From Corynebacterium pseudotuberculosis (GTDB lineage: Bacteria; Actinomycetota; Actinomycetes; Mycobacteriales; Mycobacteriaceae), in assembly GCF_002155265.1 (NCBI RefSeq), contig NZ_CP021251.1:744001-808000 (forward strand): a DNA stretch of 64,000 nt, written 5' to 3'. Below the pieces are notes generated by a model, which was not told where the DNA came from, searched no databases, and saw nothing but the letters and a program-made list of their open reading frames with translations. Shown in pieces: positions 17,765 to 29,186 of the stretch. Made by a program: the position numbers and the translations under genes. Each line of letters begins with the position of its first letter. The first letter of the stretch is position 1.

Positions 17765-18640
17765 GTGCCTTTTATGAAGGAAAACCTCAGTAAGACGCTA
17801 AACAAGCCGGTCATGATTTCTCTGGTGTTGGTGATCGTGGGGGTCATTACTCTTCTTTATCCAGTAGCCGCAGCATACATGCACAATGCTTCCCATGCCC
17901 GAGAGGCTCAAAAATATATTGATGTGCAAAAAGGTGTGTCTGATGCGGATAGGGAACGCTGGATCGCTCAAGCCCAAAGCTATAACGAACGCCTGGCGCG
18001 CATCCCGATATTAGATCCTTGGCTATCCAGAGTCTCCAAAGACAGCGGACTGTACCGAGAATATATGGCGCAGCTCAACGCGCCGGGCACGGATGATGCT
18101 GTTATGTCTGTGGTCTCTATTCCCTCGATCACAACCACGCTCCCAGTGTTTCACGGTACTGACGATGAAGCCTTGGATAAAGGACTAGGGCATATCTATG
18201 GATCTTCGCTGCCCGTGGGCGGCGAGAACACTCATGCGGTGATCACCGGACATTCTGGTCTGGCCGAGGCCACAATGTTTGACAACCTGGAAAAAGTACA
18301 GGTTGGAGACATGGTCTATGTGGACACCGTGGGCAAAGTCCTCACCTACAAAGTAACTGACACAGAGGTTGTGCTCCCGAGCGAGATTGAGAGTTTAAGG
18401 GCACAAAAAGGAAAAGACCTCCTCACCCTGATCACGTGTACTCCCTATGCAATTAACACTCATCGTTTACTCGTGCATGCGGAACGCGTGGAGACCAGCG
18501 AAGAAAATCTGCCGCAGTCTGCTGTTCGCTGGGAAGGCTGGATGGCGTGGAGAATTCTTGCCGCCCTTGCAATCGTGGCTGTGGTTTTAGTGATCTACCT
18601 GCGCAGACGGGCTGGAAATAAAGAAAACGAGAGAGTTTAA
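17765..18640 (+). CDS. srtA: Class C (pilus) sortase of cluster 1
   Basis: The 291-residue sortase has an N-terminal membrane anchor (residues 17-38), a lid with the DPW motif (84-86), catalytic His163 in TGHSG, Cys225 in TLITCTPY and Arg234 in HRLLVH, and a C-terminal membrane helix typical of class C. Such enzymes cut LPxTG-like signals and join pilin subunits by isopeptide bonds. GTG 17765 is chosen because GAGGAG lies 5 bases upstream. It heads the cluster srt-spaB-spaC; because both pilin genes downstream are interrupted, its own substrates within the cluster may be lost. The symbol follows the C. diphtheriae spaABC arrangement and is by analogy. Confidence 0.88.
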   Translation: MPFMKENLSKTLNKPVMISLVLVIVGVITLLYPVAAAYMHNASHAREAQKYIDVQKGVSDADRERWIAQAQSYNERLARIPILDPWLSRVSKDSGLYREYMAQLNAPGTDDAVMSVVSIPSITTTLPVFHGTDDEALDKGLGHIYGSSLPVGGENTHAVITGHSGLAEATMFDNLEKVQVGDMVYVDTVGKVLTYKVTDTEVVLPSEIESLRAQKGKDLLTLITCTPYAINTHRLLVHAERVETSEENLPQSAVRWEGWMAWRILAALAIVAVVLVIYLRRRAGNKENERV

Positions 18641-18644
18641 GCTA

Positions 18645-19430
18645 ATGGTAAAACAAAATAAACTAGCGCGTATACGGCTAGCTGTGGTTGCCGTGATAGG
18701 TACGGCAGTTCTGTTCTCCTCACCGGCAGCCTTTGCCCGCCCCGCAGTATCGGTGGACTCTGTCCAAGCAGCGACTATCGACCCCACCCGTACCGCGAGC
18801 CTGAGCATTGAATTTAAGAATTCTCCGACTGCAAGGGACACACTCTCCGGAATCCCCGTGAGGATCGCCCGTATCGACGGAATCGACCTAACCACGCAGG
18901 AAGGCTGGCTGGCTGGCTCCAAGTTATCTGTGGCAGAGGCACTGAAACAGCCAGAATCTCAGTCATGGCAAGCAAAGACGGACAGCAGCGGTCGGGTGCG
19001 ATTCGACGCCTTGCCCATTGGCTTATATAAGGTCCAGCCCGTTAAAGGATCCGATCGAGGATTTGAGCCCTTTGTAGTTCCACTACCTTCCTCAGCTGAG
19101 ACTGGTGAATGGAACTACGATCTTCTTGTTCATCCCAAGCCCAAGCACAAAGAAGAGAGCGAGCCGACGGTCCCGTGGTAGGACCCAACGATTCCTCCAC
19201 TTCCTTCAAAAACACCACAACCTCCGCAACCAGCCACAACCACCCCGGCTACGCCAAGCCCTGGCCCGGATAAACCGGGCAAAGATGACAAACAAAAGCC
19301 CAATACCTCGCCATTAGCGCGAACAGGTGCATCGGTCATAGGTGTTGCGCTCTTGGGGCTCCTCTTAGCAGCCCTGGGATTTGGCGCCGTGATGTGGAAC
19401 AAGAAAAACAACCGAGGGGATGACGAGTAG
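18645..19430 (+). pseudogene. spaB: SpaB-like minor/basal pilin, cut by an in-frame amber codon
   Basis: ATG 18645 opens a signal-peptide protein (AVVAVIGTAVLFSSPAAFA) with the basal-pilin fold lines QEGWLAGSKLSVAEALKQ and FDALPIGLYKVQP, and the pilin-like WNYDLLVHPKPK. Translation stops at TAG 19179-19181 after 178 residues. The same frame stays open after it for 83 codons: a Pro/Thr-rich linker (DPTIPPLPSKTPQPP), sorting signal LARTG, a hydrophobic helix and a charged tail KKNNRGDDE, ending at TAG 19428. A single base change (for example TGG to TAG) explains the lesion. The truncated product lacks the sorting signal and would be secreted, not wall-linked. The 3' end overlaps the spaC start by 11 bp. 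Confidence 0.88.
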
Positions 19431-22400
19431 TCATGATCGTTACTTTGAAAAACAGCTCCGGTGGCTGACTCGCCACATGTTGGCAGTCGCAGCCGTGCTA
19501 GCGATCATGGTCGCGGCCCTGACGTTTCCGCTCAGCGAGGAACCGGCGGCACAAGCAGATCAAGTTGCTGTCCAGCCGCCGCTAGTGCGACCGACTCCAG
19601 CGCAGCCGGCTCCCCAGAACCCTGACCTTGACCTGAATAAGTGTGGCGCCACCGTTGCCTTTGTTGTAGACCTCTCCAATTCTTTGAGCCAAGCAGACCT
19701 TGATAATCAGAAGAAGACGCTGCGGGAAATGGTGAACTCCTTGGAAGGAGCGCCATACGTTTTTAGCCTGTATACCTTTGCCAGCGCGGCCCCTGCGTAT
19801 GGAGCAGGGAATCAGAACCTGAAGTCGATGTCCTTGCGGGATCCCGAGGACGTGAAGAAGCTTAGGGGACGGATTGATTCGCTTTTTCTCCCTGGCGATA
19901 GATTTGGTGCTACCAACTGGGATCAAGGATTAGGCCAGGTCGCAGATGACATTGAGGCTGGTACTCATTATGACACCGTTTACTTTATAACTGATGGCAA
20001 GCCGACTTTTGATAGGAACGGTAGGAATTTTTGGGGAAATACGACAGAGCAATCGGAAATAGATAACGCGGTAGAACAAAAAGAGAGATTTGTAAAGAGC
20101 AAAACGCAGCTCATACCCATCGGAGTGGGGTCGGATATCCAGGATAAGAGGCCGCAGAATATTTTCGAGCCAAGTAATTACTATGATTATTACTACAAAG
20201 GCTACTGGCGAGTCGCACGCCAGTTAACGGCAGAGGAAATACTGCGCAAGATTGCGACTGCACCTGAAAAAACAATTATTTCTCCTGATTATGAGAGATT
20301 GGTGACCGATCTGCAAAAAAACTTTGTCACTGGCTGTTTGCTTGTGAACAAAGAAATTGTGGACGGGGATGGTTCCGTTATAGAGCCGGGTGATGGATGG
20401 CACTTTGATCTGGAGGCCGGGAACACCAAGAAAGAACTGGTAACCAATGACCGTGGTGTTGCGGCTATCGCAGTAGGGGACTTTAGCCAAGAAAAACCAC
20501 AAGCAACTATCACTGAAAAACAACAAGATGATTTCCAGCTGGTGGAGGAAGGCAAAGGCGCAGTTACGTGTAAGGCCTTCCAAGCCGGTAAGGAATCCAC
20601 GAGTATTGAGAGCAAGAAGACAAAAGACGGGGTGCAAATAACCCTCGACCCGGCGAAAATCATCTCCTGTACCTTCTCCAACGTGCCCAAGGTCCCGGTA
20701 GAGAGAGATAGGCAAGGACGTGGTCACTCCTAATTCGGTGCTGTCCCCGACAGTCAAGGGACGCACTTTTGACCTCAGTTACACCTGCACCTATAAGGAT
20801 AAGGAAGTCGCAAAGAAAGAGGAGAAAGGGCTCATCTCCGGCGAGCGTCGGCAGATCGGCAAGCTGCCGCTTGGCACAAAGTGCGTGGTGGAAGAGTCAC
20901 AACCTCAGGTTGATCAGAAGCTCTACACGTTAAAGACGACATGGACTACAGATAACGTGGAGTCGGCAAACGGAGCGTCGACAAGCGGAAACGACCGCAA
21001 GATTGAATTCGTTGTGGGGAAGAAAGCATACGAGGACAAGGGGCAGGTCGCTGTAGTAGCCAAAAATACGTATGAGCCGGTTATGCGGACAATCAAGCTC
21101 TCCAAGCAGATTGCTAACCGCGATAAAATTCCGGCCTCTCTGCTGCCCAAGAACTATCCGGTGAAGTACACGTGCCGTTATATCCCGGATCGCTCCCAGC
21201 GGCCAGAAAACGGTGGTAAGGATCAGCCTCTGTACGTGGCAAATGGCGTGGCCACTATTCCGCTGGACGGGGAGACCACCATCGGGCCGCTGCCAGTTGG
21301 CACTGAGTGTGCCTTTATTGAGGAAGGAACACCAGAGAACCCCATTGCTATCAAGGGCTATGATCTTAAGCCTTCATGGCAATCAAACGTGTGCGTGAAC
21401 GCGGGCGAAGATGTTTCTGGCCTGAAGAAGTGCCAGGGCAACTATTTCTGGCTGAATCCCGACGACTCTGCCGACCCGCAGGTAAAGGCGGTAAACAACT
21501 ACGAGCCCGAGCGCGGATCAATAATTATTGAGAAGAAGGTGGGCGGAAAAGACTCTGACCTGGGCCGCGAACACGAGTTTATTTTTGATGCAGTGTGCCG
21601 CAGGGAAGGCCTAGAAGTCTTCAAAAAAGAAGGCATTAAGATCGCGGGCGGTCGGTCTGTGCGTGTCGACGGCATCCCGGTGGCCTCTACATGCAGCGTA
21701 AGCGAGCGTGACGTTACGGTAGAAAACGCTACGGTGAAAAAGGCTGCTGATGCTCAAGTGACCGTGGGGCCGGCTAATGAAGCGCCGCGTACTGCGTCGA
21801 TGACTAATGAGTTTGTGAGGGATCAAGGACCCATCACGATTAAAAAGTCTGTTGACGTGAGCCAGGTGCTGGACGTTACAAAGCACGCAGAGCTCAAGGC
21901 CGGTCCTTTCAAAGTTAAAGCGCAGTGCGTTGTGCCTATGGAAGCCTCTCCGCGTTCCGTTGAGGTCACGTTGACTGACGGAGAGACTAAGACCTTAGGC
22001 AACTTCCCCGTGGGCACGGAATGTTCCCTCACGGAAGACTGACTATGAGGTCCCAGACGGCGTGGAGCTGGAGAAGGACTTCAGCACCAACGTGGCCACT
22101 GTGAAGTCTAAGGAGGGGACGTCTGTAGACCTCAAGAACGTATTCTCCACCCCTAACGGCGACCTCACCATCTCCAAGAAAGTCGCTGTTCTTAAAGAGG
22201 ACGTGGAGGATCTAGATGCATACGTTCCTAAGACCTTTAACTTTGATTTGACATGCACCGACGGCACAAACAAGAGCTTCTCCCTTAAGGCTGAGGCAGA
22301 AGAAGTGATCAGCGGCATCAAGGTAGGCGCTGAATGTACATTGACTGAGCGGGATACGCAGCACTCGCAAGAGGTTATTGAGTCAACCTCCATGGAGGGC

Positions 22401-25049
22401 GTGGACAAGAGCGTGACCGGCAAAGTAATGACGTTTACCATCCCGGAAGTGGGCCAAGCCGCCACTATTGACGTCCGCAATGAGTACAAGCCTGCCATGG
22501 CAAAGCTGACCCTGAACAAAAAGGTCAACGCCACGTATCAGGGCAATGGTCAGCAAGTCCCCGAGGATATTATTAGTGGACTCTTTGCAGACACCAAGTT
22601 CCAATTCTCATACACCTGTAGCCGTGGCGGCAAGGAGCTGCTCCAAAGCACGGCGCAGATTGGTAGGGGAGAATCCATTGAGGTGGAAGTCCCCGTGAAC
22701 GCCTCATGTTCCTTTACTGAGAGCACGGTGGAGATAGACGGCCTGGAAGGCCCTACCCTCAGCCTTGAGGGCGCCGGTCGGCTGGATGGTGAAAAGTCAG
22801 ACACCATTAGCGTGGATAAGATCGCAGGTGACACCACGGGCACTGTGATGAACAACTATAAGGTGAAGACCGGAAGCTTTAATCTACGCAAAAAGGTAGG
22901 CGGAGACGGCATCACGGAAATTGACAAAGACCGAAAGTTCAACCTCTCCTATACCTGTACTTATCGCGGGAAAGTGTTGCGCGAAGGGAAGATGAGCATT
23001 GCTCGCTTTGAACCGGGAAGCGACCATAAGGTAGATAACCTCCCGATAGGCACTGAATGCCAGGTGTCGGAGGACCTTGATAATGCACAGCTACCCAACC
23101 ACAAGCTTGCGCTTACGTGGGCAGTGACGGAAGACCAAGACGGTAACGGAACTGAAACCTCATGTACTTTGGCGGAGAACTGCGAGAGTGCTCCAGGGCA
23201 GAACTCGGCAGTGATAAAGATCAGTGAGACTGAGAACTCCAGCGGCGCAGAGCCGAATTTCCAGGGCACCCTTGTCCTGTGGAATTCCTATACTGCTGAT
23301 CGGCTTAAAGTTCAGGTGACCAAACAGCTCACGGGAGACGGGCCGGCCCTAGCTTCTGACGAGGACTTTGTGTTCAACCTGGTGTGTAAAGACCCACATA
23401 GTGAGCGTGCGATCACCGCGCAGCGAACCATTAAAGGCGCCGGAAACGGACTATTTAACGTTGCGGATACTCAGGAGCAAACGCCTGTAGAGATTCCCGT
23501 GGGGTGGTCGTGCCTTATCACGGAGGAACAGATCAATCGTTATGACGCAGACGTAAATGTTTCCTTTGAAGGTGCAAAGCTAGAGACGCCTCTCACGGAT
23601 ACGGCTGGTGCTACCGGCACCTTTAAGATCGCTGGTGAGCCCAACTCAACCCAAAACGTGACGGTGAAAAACGACTACGTGCGTAAGCGTGCGCAGCTGC
23701 GCGTGGCCACTAAATACGTGGGCAACCAGCAGGGAAATGTTAACGAGTACCTCACCAATAAAGAGACCTTTGGAGTTTCTTGGCGCTGCGAGGATCAACT
23801 TACTGATCAGGTCTACGAGGGGTCTTTGCGGGTTCCCGCGGATGGGAAACTGATAGAGATTCTGGATAAAGACGGCAAGCGCCTTCCGGTATCCGTGGAG
23901 TGCGAGCTTACTGAGGACACCTCCGATAAGGTTCCCGCGGAGTTTGCCGACAGCGTGCAGTCATCGCATCGTGTCTATGCGTCGCGTAACGATGAAGTCT
24001 TCTTGGACAAGCCAGGGTCGGTTACTATCAAGCCGGTAGACCTGGAAACAGACAACGTGACAGACGTGGTGTTTGAGAATAGCTATTGGATGAACACCAT
24101 GGCGTTCTCCGTGCAGAAGCATCTTGAGGGGCCTGAAGGCGCTTTGGGCGATAACCCTCAATTCCACTTCACCTACCGTTGCGAGCTGCCGCTGCTCCCC
24201 ACACAGCCTGTGCCGGAAGCCTTCCGCGCCGGGGCCACCTCGCCTACTGGTTCCCAGACTGTGAAAGGCACCTTTGACATTGGCCACGGACAGAGCTGGG
24301 TTGCACCGGGCGCTCCCACTGGCACTCGCTGCTGGATTTCGGAGGAGCTAACGGAAGAGCAGCGGGCGTTGCTGGCTAGCAAGGGCCTGCGACTAGAACA
24401 AAGCACAACCCAGTTGTTTGAGGCTACTCCTACAGAGCAAGCGGATGAATCCCTTGAACAGCAGATTGCTAAGTCAAAGCGCACACCCATCGCTCCTAAT
24501 GGTGAGGTTGAGCTCAACGCTGAGCAGGGCGGAGATGTTATCTACATCAACAGCCTGTACCGCACCGAAGGCTCAATCTTGATTGAGAAGGTGGACGCTA
24601 AGGGTGAGCCGTTGAAGGGATCGCGATTCTCGATTTTCCGTGCAGAAGGCGATCGTCCTGCAGGCGAACCTTTATTCACGGATATTGCTCCTGAATCCCA
24701 GAAGCCTATCTCTCTTGCTCCTGGCAGCTATTACCTTGTAGAGACCACACCTGGTGAGGGCGCTCAGTTGCTTCCGCAATCTTGGAGGTTCAACGTGACG
24801 CCTACTGGGGAACAGTCGGGAGATCTGCGGTTTACTCTGGAGCCGCAGGCTAGCGATTCAGGTCTGATCACTGTAAAGCGCAAGGATGATAATGATCCGA
24901 CAAGCGCGTGGGTGATTCAGGTGGCCAACGTGAAAACTGGTGAGCTGCCGTTGACCGGCCGAGGCGGTCGTAAGCTCTTTACCATCATTCCCGTTGTTCT
25001 GCTGCTCATCGCCGGCGGTATCTATGCTTGGCGACGTCGCAACGAGTAG
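19420..25049 (+). pseudogene. spaC: SpaC-like pilus tip adhesin, split by two frameshifts
   Basis: Three consecutive frames encode one giant adhesin of about 1870 residues. Part 1 (19420-20733) has a signal segment and a von Willebrand A domain with MIDAS DLSNS (residues 84-88) and FITDGKP. Part 2 continues to the TGA at 22040-22042; part 3 runs from about 22041 to 25049. Parts 1-3 contain about ten repeated DUF5979-like domains (pattern FxLSYTCxYxGK...LPxGTxCxVxED), then a CnaB-type domain (GSILIEKVDAKGEPLKGSRFSIFRA is its start), then LPLTG, a membrane helix and RRRNE. Frame change 1 is at about 20701-20711 in a GA repeat, change 2 at about 22040. As written, only the 437-residue VWA part is made. 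In C. diphtheriae SpaC mediates pharyngeal cell adhesion. Confidence 0.88.
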
Positions 25050-25071
25050 TTATAGCTAGCGCAGTGAGCGC

Positions 25072-25119
25072 AACCCGCGGTGGATGCTTTATTCAATGAA
25101 GCGCCCGCCGCGGGTTTTT
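25072..25119 (+). terminator. Terminator of pilus cluster 1
   Basis: AACCCGCGG (25072-25080) pairs with CCGCGGGTT (25108-25116), followed by TTTG. It lies just after the spaC-like gene and before the dnaK promoter region. Confidence 0.75.
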
Positions 25120-25170
25120 GCTTGTATTTACCTGCGGAAATAGAAGATTTTAAAAAAATTGAGTCTAGTG

Positions 25171-25196
25171 GGAACAACTTTGCGTGAGATGTCGTT
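25171..25196 (+). promoter_or_regulatory. Putative SigH heat-shock promoter of dnaK operon
   Basis: GGAA (25171-25174) and GTT (25194-25196) are separated by 19 bases, matching the actinobacterial SigH consensus GGAA-N18-20-GTT. It lies about 150 bp before dnaK. The clpB promoter in this window has the same elements with the same spacing. Confidence 0.65.
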
Positions 25197-25210
25197 ATGG
25201 ATAGTGTCAG

Positions 25211-25231
25211 GTTGAGTGACACGCGCTCAAG
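25211..25231. promoter_or_regulatory. HAIR operator (HspR binding site) upstream of dnaK
   Basis: GTTGAGT-N7-GCTCAAG matches the HAIR consensus CTTGAGT-N7-ACTCAAG at 12 of 14 positions. HspR, encoded at the end of this same operon, represses transcription from HAIR sites until heat stress. The left half also provides a TTGAGT that could serve as a -35 box. Confidence 0.8.
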
Positions 25232-25343
25232 ATATCTGGTAAGTTCTTCACTTGTAGTTGGACGGTCCCGTAAAATTGAGTCGACGTCAGTCAACTTTAG
25301 GTAAAACGTTAAAAATACAACCAAACACCCAGGAGGACATCAC

Positions 25344-27176
25344 ATGGGACGCGCAGTAGGAATTGATCTCGGTACCACCAACTCGGTGGTTTCTGTACTG
25401 GAGGGTGGCGAGGCTCAGGTTATCGCCAACTCTGAGGGCTCTCGCACCACCCCTTCGGTGGTCGCTTTTGCTAAAAACGGTGAGGTTTTGGTCGGCCAGT
25501 CCGCCAAGAACCAGGCCGTGACTAACGTTGACCGCACCATTCGATCCGTTAAGCGCCACATTGGTACCGATTGGACTGTGGATATCGATGGCAAGAAGTA
25601 CACCCCACAGGAAATTTCTGCTCGTACTTTGATGAAGTTGAAGAGGGACGCGGAGTCCTACTTGGGCGATGAGGTCACCGATGCAGTGATTACGGTCCCC
25701 GCGTACTTCTCCGATGCTCAGCGTCAGGCAACCAAGGAGGCTGGCCAGATCGCAGGACTGAACGTTCTGCGTATTGTCAACGAGCCCACCGCAGCTGCCC
25801 TGGCTTATGGCCTGGAAAAGGGCGAGAAAGAGCAGACCATCCTGGTCTTCGACCTTGGTGGCGGCACGTTCGACGTCTCCCTCCTGGAGATCGGCGACGG
25901 TGTTGTTGAGGTTCGCGCAACCGCTGGTGATAACGAGCTCGGTGGCGATGACTGGGACAACCGCGTGGTTGAGTGGCTCGTAGACAAGTTCAAGAGCAGC
26001 AATGGCGTGGACCTGTCCAAGGACAAGATGGCCATGCAGCGCCTCCGCGAGGCAGCTGAGAAGACAAAGATCGAGCTATCTTCTTCTCAGTCCGCGACCA
26101 TTAACCTTCCGTACATCACCGTCGATGCAGACAAGAACCCGCTGTTCTTGGATGAGACCCTGTCTCGCACCGAGTTCCAGCGCATCACCCAGGATCTGCT
26201 TGATCGCACCAAGGCGCCGTTCAACCAGGTAATCAAGGACGCAGGTGTGTCTGTCTCTGAGATTGATCACGTTGTGCTGGTCGGTGGTTCCACGCGTATG
26301 CCGGCTGTCTCTGAGTTGGTGAAGGAACTCACCGGTGGGCGCGAGCCTAACAAGGGTGTTAACCCGGACGAGGTCGTGGCCGTAGGTGCTGCACTTCAGG
26401 CTGGCGTTTTGCGCGGCGAGGTTAAAGACGTCTTGCTTCTAGACGTCACCCCGCTCTCCTTGGGTATTGAGACCAAGGGTGGCGTGATGACCAAGCTGAT
26501 CGAGCGCAACACCACCATCCCGACCAAGCGTTCTGAGACCTTTACCACGGCTGAGGACAACCAGCCTTCCGTTCAGATTCAGGTGTTCCAGGGCGAGCGA
26601 GAGATCGCGGCTCACAACAAGCTGCTGGGTTCCTTCGAGCTCGGAGGCATCGCTCCTGCTCCTCGTGGCATCCCACAGATCGAGGTCACCTTTGACATCG
26701 ACGCTAACGGCATTGTCTCCGTATCCGCTAAGGATAAGGGCACTGGTAAGGAAAACACCATCAAGATCCAGGACGGTTCCGGTCTGTCTCAGGAAGAGAT
26801 CGATCGCATGGTCAAGGATGCAGAGCAGCACGCAGAGGAAGACAAGAAGCGTCGCGAGGAGCAGGAAACTCGCAACTCCGCTGAGACCATGGCATACCAG
26901 ACCCGCAAGTTCTTGGAGGAGAACGGCGAGAAGGTTTCTGAAGACCTGAAGAGCAAGGTCATTGCAGCTGCCGACGCTGTTGATGAGGCTCTTAAGGGTG
27001 ATGACATCGAGGCCATCAAGACTGCCGTGGAGAAGCTGTCTACCGAGTCTCAGGAGATGGGTAAGGCAATCTACGAGGCAGAGGCTGCTAACGCAGGGGC
27101 TGCCGACGCTGCCACCAAGGCCGACCCGAATGTCGTTGACGCTGAGGTTGTGGACGAGGAGGAAGAGAAGAAGTGA
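25344..27176 (+). CDS. dnaK: Molecular chaperone DnaK (Hsp70)
   Basis: The 610-residue Hsp70 has the N-terminal phosphate loop [27 protein letters not shown], the nucleotide-binding [18 protein letters not shown] and [13 protein letters not shown], the interdomain linker [18 protein letters not shown], and a C-terminal lid ending in an acidic tail (VVDEEEEKK). It refolds proteins in the cytoplasm with DnaJ and GrpE. AGGAGG lies 8 bases before the ATG. The operon is under SigH and HspR/HAIR control. The stop overlaps the GTG start of grpE. Confidence 0.98.
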   Translation: MGRAVGIDLGTTNSVVSVLEGGEAQVIANSEGSRTTPSVVAFAKNGEVLVGQSAKNQAVTNVDRTIRSVKRHIGTDWTVDIDGKKYTPQEISARTLMKLKRDAESYLGDEVTDAVITVPAYFSDAQRQATKEAGQIAGLNVLRIVNEPTAAALAYGLEKGEKEQTILVFDLGGGTFDVSLLEIGDGVVEVRATAGDNELGGDDWDNRVVEWLVDKFKSSNGVDLSKDKMAMQRLREAAEKTKIELSSSQSATINLPYITVDADKNPLFLDETLSRTEFQRITQDLLDRTKAPFNQVIKDAGVSVSEIDHVVLVGGSTRMPAVSELVKELTGGREPNKGVNPDEVVAVGAALQAGVLRGEVKDVLLLDVTPLSLGIETKGGVMTKLIERNTTIPTKRSETFTTAEDNQPSVQIQVFQGEREIAAHNKLLGSFELGGIAPAPRGIPQIEVTFDIDANGIVSVSAKDKGTGKENTIKIQDGSGLSQEEIDRMVKDAEQHAEEDKKRREEQETRNSAETMAYQTRKFLEENGEKVSEDLKSKVIAAADAVDEALKGDDIEAIKTAVEKLSTESQEMGKAIYEAEAANAGAADAATKADPNVVDAEVVDEEEEKK

Positions 27177-27817
27177 CCCAATCCAACGGTATGCCCGATA
27201 ATCCGGGCGATCCCGAGCACACAGACCCAGAGGCAACCTCTGCGGAACGCGCAGAGGCGGCTGCTGAGGAAGCAGAACGTGCAGATCAGGACAACTTTGA
27301 GCCGGAAATCGACCCCATGTTGGAAGCCGATCTCGAAGAAGCCCTTGCTGATATCGACGCCGAGGTGGCTGAACAAGCTGCCGAGCCTACGCTAGAGGAA
27401 CAGCTCGCTGAGAGGACTGAGGACCTCCAGCGGGTGAGCGCAGAGTACGCGAATTATCGTCGTCGCACTGAGCGCGAGCGTCAGGTCGGCGTGGAGGCTG
27501 CCAAAGCTCAGGTGATCACGCAGCTGCTCCCGGTACTCGACGATCTTGATCTCGCGGAGAAGCACGGTGATCTTGCAGAAGGTCCTCTGAAAGCTTTCCG
27601 CGACAAGTTCGTCGGCGTGGTCGAGGGACTGAAGGTCACTCCTTTTGGTGAGGAAGGCGACGCCTTTGACGCTGAGCGTCACGAGGCCGTCCAGGATCTC
27701 TCGTCCGGTGATGAGAAAGTCTTGGGAACGGTTCTGCGCCGCGGCTATCAGATGGGCGACCGTTTGCTTCGCACCGCGATGGTGATCATCGCAGATCCTG
27801 CGGAACCTACGGAGTAG
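27173..27817 (+). CDS. grpE: Nucleotide exchange factor GrpE
   Basis: The 214-residue protein has an acidic, disordered N-terminus (residues 1-75), a coiled-coil dimerisation region [28 protein letters not shown] and the C-terminal beta domain with HEAVQDLSS and the family end [21 protein letters not shown]. GrpE releases ADP from DnaK. GTG 27173 overlaps the dnaK stop (GTGA), indicating coupled translation. Confidence 0.96.
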   Translation: MTQSNGMPDNPGDPEHTDPEATSAERAEAAAEEAERADQDNFEPEIDPMLEADLEEALADIDAEVAEQAAEPTLEEQLAERTEDLQRVSAEYANYRRRTERERQVGVEAAKAQVITQLLPVLDDLDLAEKHGDLAEGPLKAFRDKFVGVVEGLKVTPFGEEGDAFDAERHEAVQDLSSGDEKVLGTVLRRGYQMGDRLLRTAMVIIADPAEPTE

Positions 27818-27848
27818 TTCCAACCGCAGAATGAGGAAAGTGCATATG

Positions 27849-27892
27849 AGGGCGCGGGGCTTTTCCACAAGAGAATCCTGCCGCGCCCTTTG
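27849..27892 (+). terminator. Hairpin between grpE and dnaJ
   Basis: AGGGCGCGG (27849-27857) pairs with CCGCGCCCT (27881-27889), followed by TTGTG. It probably reduces read-through from dnaK-grpE into dnaJ-hspR; the T tract is short, so termination is likely partial. Confidence 0.55.
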
Positions 27893-27976
27893 TGCGTGAG
27901 ATAAAGAAAATCGTTAAATTTACGAACTCGGAAGAGCCCAGTCTCAGACGATGTTCCTGAAAGGAGGAGATGCCCA

Positions 27977-29167
27977 ATGGCTGTGAAAAACGAATGGGCT
28001 GAAAAAGACTATTACGCTGACTTAGGGGTCTCTTCGAAGGCAACAGAGTCTGAGATTAAAAAGGCGTACCGCAAGTTAGCGCGCGAGAACCATCCCGATT
28101 CTCATCCCGGCGACAAAGCTGCGGAAGATCGTTTCAAGCAGGTCGCAGAAGCCTATGATGTGGTTGGCGATGACGCCAAGCGCAAGGAATATGATGAGTT
28201 CAAGGCCATGATCGCCAGCGGCGGTATGCGTGGCTTTGGACAGAACGGAGGCGCCGGATTCCCCGGCGGGTTTCGGGCGCAGGAGAACTTCGACTTCGGA
28301 GACATCTTCGGGAATCGATCTGGATCGGGTGGAGGCTTCTCTCAAGAAGGTGGTCTGGGGGATATCTTCGGTGGCCTTTTCAACCGCGGCGGTGGTGCTC
28401 GCAGCACAGTTAGGCCGACGCGGGGGGCGGACGTTGAAACGCAAATAACCCTGGACTTCCGTGAGGCTGCAAAGGGAACCACAATCCCAGTGCAGCTTAC
28501 AGGCGATGCGCCCTGTTCTACATGCCATGGTTCGGGCTCTCAAAGCGGTGCTCCCACTACGTGTAGCCATTGCAACGGCACGGGATTTACCTCAGAAAAC
28601 AGAGGGGCCTTCGGGTTTTCCGCACCGTGTAAGCACTGTGGAGGCACGGGTAAGGAAATCACAGACCCCTGCCCCGATTGCAACGGCACGGGTACAGTGC
28701 GCAGGACCAAATCTATCACCGTGCGTATTCCCGTAGGCGTGATCGACGGGCAGAAAGTCCGACTCGCAGGGCAGGGCGAGGCTGGGCCGAATGGTACGCC
28801 TGCCGGCGACCTTTTTGTTACCGTGCATGTGCGCAATGACAAAGTGTTTACTCGTTCCGGAGACGATCTGGAGGTAACGGTTCCTGTCTCTTTCGCGGAA
28901 CTGGCGCTGGGAGACACAGTCTCCGTACCCACGCTGGATGTTCCGGTTAGAGTTCGCATTCCTTCTGGAACTCCCGATGGCCGCGTGCTGCGGGTTCGGG
29001 GTAAAGGGGTGCCTAAGCGAGACGGCACTGCCGGCGACCTGCTGGTCAAAGTTCAAGTCCAGGTTCCCAAGAACCTTGACGCCGCGCAGGCTAGTGCCCT
29101 GAGGGCTTATGCGCAGGCAGAGAAGGATTCTGGATTCGACCCCCGTGCTGGTTGGGCCGGAAAATAA
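27977..29167 (+). CDS. dnaJ: Molecular chaperone DnaJ (Hsp40)
   Basis: The 396-residue type I DnaJ has the J domain with the HPD motif ([10 protein letters not shown]), a Gly/Phe-rich linker ([22 protein letters not shown] is part), four CxxCxGxG zinc repeats ([32 protein letters not shown]), and the substrate-binding C-terminal domain. It delivers unfolded clients to DnaK and stimulates its ATPase. AAAGGAGGAG precedes the ATG at ideal distance. It belongs to the dnaK-grpE-dnaJ-hspR operon. Confidence 0.97.
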   Translation: MAVKNEWAEKDYYADLGVSSKATESEIKKAYRKLARENHPDSHPGDKAAEDRFKQVAEAYDVVGDDAKRKEYDEFKAMIASGGMRGFGQNGGAGFPGGFRAQENFDFGDIFGNRSGSGGGFSQEGGLGDIFGGLFNRGGGARSTVRPTRGADVETQITLDFREAAKGTTIPVQLTGDAPCSTCHGSGSQSGAPTTCSHCNGTGFTSENRGAFGFSAPCKHCGGTGKEITDPCPDCNGTGTVRRTKSITVRIPVGVIDGQKVRLAGQGEAGPNGTPAGDLFVTVHVRNDKVFTRSGDDLEVTVPVSFAELALGDTVSVPTLDVPVRVRIPSGTPDGRVLRVRGKGVPKRDGTAGDLLVKVQVQVPKNLDAAQASALRAYAQAEKDSGFDPRAGWAGK

Positions 29168-29186
29168 CACGGAGGAGGTATGAAGG

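Noticed and set aside
20224..20766. Minus-strand 180-codon frame across the first spaC break
   Set aside because: No family resemblance, no ribosome-binding site, and the opposite strand carries continuous adhesin domains.
20690..22062. Programmed ribosomal frameshifting in spaC
   Set aside because: Neither break contains a recognisable slippery heptamer with a downstream pseudoknot; indels explain the pattern better.
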